Below are positions 61,250-64,000 of a DNA stretch of 64,000 bases, piece by piece. A program made the position numbers and the translations under genes. Within the stretch, counting starts at the first letter, position 1. Every line of letters begins with the position of its first letter. The notes under the pieces were generated by a model. That model searched no databases. It was not told where the DNA came from and saw nothing but the letters and a program-made list of their open reading frames with translations. Origin of the DNA: Trichomonas tenax (Eukaryota; Parabasalia; Trichomonadida; Trichomonadidae); the NCBI GenBank assembly GCA_023091735.1, contig JALKBU010000096.1:22523-86522 (forward strand), read 5' to 3'.

Positions 61250-63385
61250 TTAGGCTGCTTCAATATCTGATCCGACTTCGTTTTCTGGTGAATCGATAAT
61301 TTTTTCTTTCTCTTGGAAGTCTTCATGAAATGGGTCGTCTTCGCCTCTGCTGTAGCCGGAGTAGAGAGGGTTATCGTTTGTGACCATAGTCTCTGTGTTT
61401 GTTCCAAGTTGCATTGTCTCTGCTTGCATTTCGACTGAACTCATGCTTTCTGATGATTCTTCGTTGTGCTTCTTTGCAACAATGATGATGACAATTGCGA
61501 GAATGAGGAGGAGGGTTATTCCTGCAATGAGAGGCTACAAAATGTATTTTCCAAATTTCGTTTCCAAGAATGAAGTTTCAATTTTCTCTGTCTCATTCAC
61601 ATCTGAGAATGATGTTGTTCCATATTCGATTTCTAACAATGTATCCACTTTGTGTATGGATCTCTGTTGATGTCTGTTGTTATCTTTGTGATGTATGTCC
61701 TCACAAAAGTTGTCATTCTCGTTCCATTGAAGTTCGGCGGAAGTCTCGAAGGCATCGGAATTAATGGAGAACGTGCTGGAGGTTTGATTTCGTGCTTGAT
61801 GACGTTGATGTTGAAAGTTACATCTTCGGATGTAAAGTTCTGATTGTCCTTTGTTTGGAAAGTGATGTCGTAGTTTCCTGGTGTCTTAGGAACATCGAGA
61901 GTAACATTAAATGATTCACACTCTGGTCTTTTGTCTGACGTACAGCTGTGGATTTCAACAAGTTCATCAAAGTTGTATCTCATGAAGACTCTGAGATCAT
62001 TGTTAATGTCTTTGTCGTTGACAGTGCTACTGATGTTCAGTTTCTCAGTGACGAAATAGTCTCTTGTTTCGATATTATTGATTGAGAGTTCTGGACTTCC
62101 GATGACAGATTGAATTCATCAACAGCCCTCATGTGAAGAACGTGTTTCATGAAGCCAATAGTATTCGGAATACGTAGAGTTGCTCTCGTTGTGACATTCA
62201 TTGCGTTGCAGATGATCATATCTGTCATTTTGATCTCTGGACCATCATCGATAGAATATCTGAGATTCGCTTTCGTGTCGTCGTAAACTTTGATGTCTAA
62301 ACCTACACTGGCATTGCCTGAAAACTTATCTGAAATTGAACTTAAAAGATAAAACTGAGGTTCTTCATTAACAACAGCTCTTTGCTTGAATTTTGACAGT
62401 GTGTCTCCTGTCGTGTTGTCGACGATGATGATTTCGAGATCGTCTGTCTTGCGAAGTCATTGTGTTGTGGATTGTGAAGACGTCAATGAAAAATCGAGTT
62501 CCTGTTGACCCATATCGAGTGTAAACACGAATCTTTGTATCTAGCTCAAAGTCTCTTGCGTATGCTTTGACAATGTGCTCATCATGAGGCCTCATGTACG
62601 TTGTGAATGAGCTTCTGAATGAAACGCCTCTCGATCGTGCAACTTTGAATTTGTATCGCTCCATCTTTGACGCTGTCCAGTTGTCTTTCGCTTGGAATGT
62701 GACTATGTGGAGGCCATCATTCTTCGGGACATTGAATGTGTATGAGAAATGCTGCCAATCGCCATTTGAGATGCAAGAGAAGATTTCCGTGTAGCCTTGT
62801 CTGTTCAGCTGAAGGTTGACGAAGATCTTGTCGCCAATATCGATGTCGCGAACACATTTATATAGTGTTACAACATTGTGGTATGAGTACTGCTCTTTGA
62901 TGTCGATACCGAGGATCTCCATGGTGCATTCTGGTCGATGAACAAGAAATTTTATATCCTTGGATATCACCCCAAAGTTGGACTTTGGAGTTGATCCAAC
63001 TATTAATAAACACACTTCTGGATGCAATATTGATTGTTTGTGGTGAAGTTCCATTATTCGTAACTCTGAAATCAAAGACCAATTTGTTTTCGTCTTCAGG
63101 GGCTGAAACTGTGAACTCAATTATCACTCTTTTATAGAAATCGGATATATAAGTGGCAAGTAGACAATTTCTATATTGTTCATTAATTCCATGCAAATAC
63201 CAGCTGAAACCAAAGCCAGTTGACATTTGCATGGATTTGTAGAATCCTACGATTCCATCTTTGCGTTGAAACCACTCATATCTGAAATTGTTTGTTACAG
63301 CAAAAGAAAAAAGCACAAAAACAATTATCAATTGAATAAATAAATTTTTGAATGGTTTAAATGAAATTTAAAAATTTGCAAATTT
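61250..63385 (-). pseudogene. Broken type I surface-protein gene with TM segment and NPLY tail
   Basis: Minus-strand pieces in different frames form one degraded protein. The order is a hydrophobic start without ATG (LIIVFVLFSFAVTNNFRYEW, 63331), an extracellular region with repeated Ig/cadherin-like units (VPKNDGLHIVTFQAKDNWTA near 62700, VPKTPGNYDITFQTKDNQNF near 61870), then a TM segment (LIAGITLLLILAIVIIIVAK, about 61470-61535). The tail contains NPLYSGYSRGEDDPFHEDF and ends at 61250. Breaks: frame changes between the pieces and a TAG at 61535-61537 directly before the TM. The NPxY and DDPF tail words resemble trichomonad surface-protein tails with endocytic signals. Family assignment is inference. 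Confidence 0.7.
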
Positions 63386-64000
63386 AGGCTTTTTAAATGA
63401 TAAAATATAAGTTTGATCCTAAAGACGATTGACAATTGAGAAGTTTACGTCATTCAACGTTGTATTCTTAAACCGACAAACTTGGAGAAAACGAGAAATG
63501 GAGAGAAATCTGAATCAGCAATTAAGGAGGGCTATTCTGGAGCATCCTATTTATATTTATTATGAAATAAACCAAATAAAAAGCTGTGACACTCCCTTTC
63601 CCAGATTCAATTTCCTTGTAACATTAATGGTAGACATAGGTGGTAGTGTAGATGCTCATACTAAAATATCTAAGCTCTACTAACCTATGTTATAGAAATC
63701 ATAATTTTGGAATTTGATTAAATAATAATTTCTAATTTGAAAATTTACATGTCAAATTAGTCTAATGGAAAAAGTATATTTTTGACATCTGGTGCCACAA
63801 CGCCACAAGGAGCACTACTTCCCCGTATTGCGATGACTTCTATTGTGTATTTGCTGACCATGATATTTCTGTTACTTTTACGATTTTCCCGCCAAATATT
63901 TTTGTTAACATATGTTCTTGCTTCGTATATAATATGTGTATATATTTTGAAAATAAATTGCTGAATTAAAATAGCTCTAAGTCTCTATTTCAATGAAAAA
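63386..64000. other. Intergenic to window end, with one hairpin
   Basis: No gene recognised. ACATAGGTGGTAG ... CTACTAACCTATGT forms a hairpin at 63634-63690. Confidence 0.5.

Overview
This 64-kb, AT-rich window looks like nuclear DNA of a parabasalid (trichomonad) protist. The best evidence is a gene at 20519-21265 whose product carries the trichomonad initiator-binding (IBP39-type) DNA-binding domain, together with TCA-type initiator (Inr-like) motifs 10-30 nt upstream of several start codons. Supporting traits are genes without visible introns, short two-repeat Myb factors, lineage-type ankyrin proteins, beta-helix and glycine-rich surface-protein relics, and flagellar genes (CEP164-like, CFAP100-like). 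Species cannot be fixed from sequence alone; Trichomonas, Tritrichomonas and relatives remain possible.

Layout. 0-5 kb: 3' part of a MutS homologue (MSH4-like), a repeat-rich protein of unknown function, and a decayed glycine-rich surface-type gene. 5-8.3 kb: gene-poor DNA with dispersed repeats. 8.3-13.3 kb: ribosomal protein eL8, a small acidic protein, an MdaB-type flavodoxin-like oxidoreductase broken by one nonsense codon, and a CEP164-like WW/coiled-coil protein. 13.3-18.4 kb: gene-poor DNA holding a perfect 157-bp inverted repeat. 18.4-31.3 kb: a beta-helix fragment, a small protein, the IBP39-like factor, a 1086-aa coiled-coil protein, tRNA-Gln(CTG), two decayed AT-codon-rich coding fragments, an ankyrin protein and a Sec12/PREB-like ER membrane protein with a long decapeptide-repeat luminal tail. 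31.5-36.4 kb: a ~1-kb direct duplication of a broken beta-helix gene flanking a saposin-like multi-spanning membrane protein and a CFAP100-like axonemal protein. 36.4-56.6 kb: mostly gene-poor, with two paralogous Myb genes, a Rab/Ras-like GTPase, one decayed gene, a ~0.9-kb dispersed multi-hairpin repeat family and several long hairpins. 56.6-64 kb: a protein kinase with DFN in place of DFG, an 871-aa ankyrin protein, and a broken type I surface-protein gene with a recognisable transmembrane segment and tail.

The genes do not form a pathway. They are independent housekeeping, ciliary, trafficking and regulatory genes set in a repeat-rich background with many surface-protein relics. The most unusual structures are the multi-hairpin repeat family, the perfect long inverted repeat with tRNA-like promoter boxes, the saposin-membrane fusion, and the duplicated beta-helix block whose two copies end just before different start codons.
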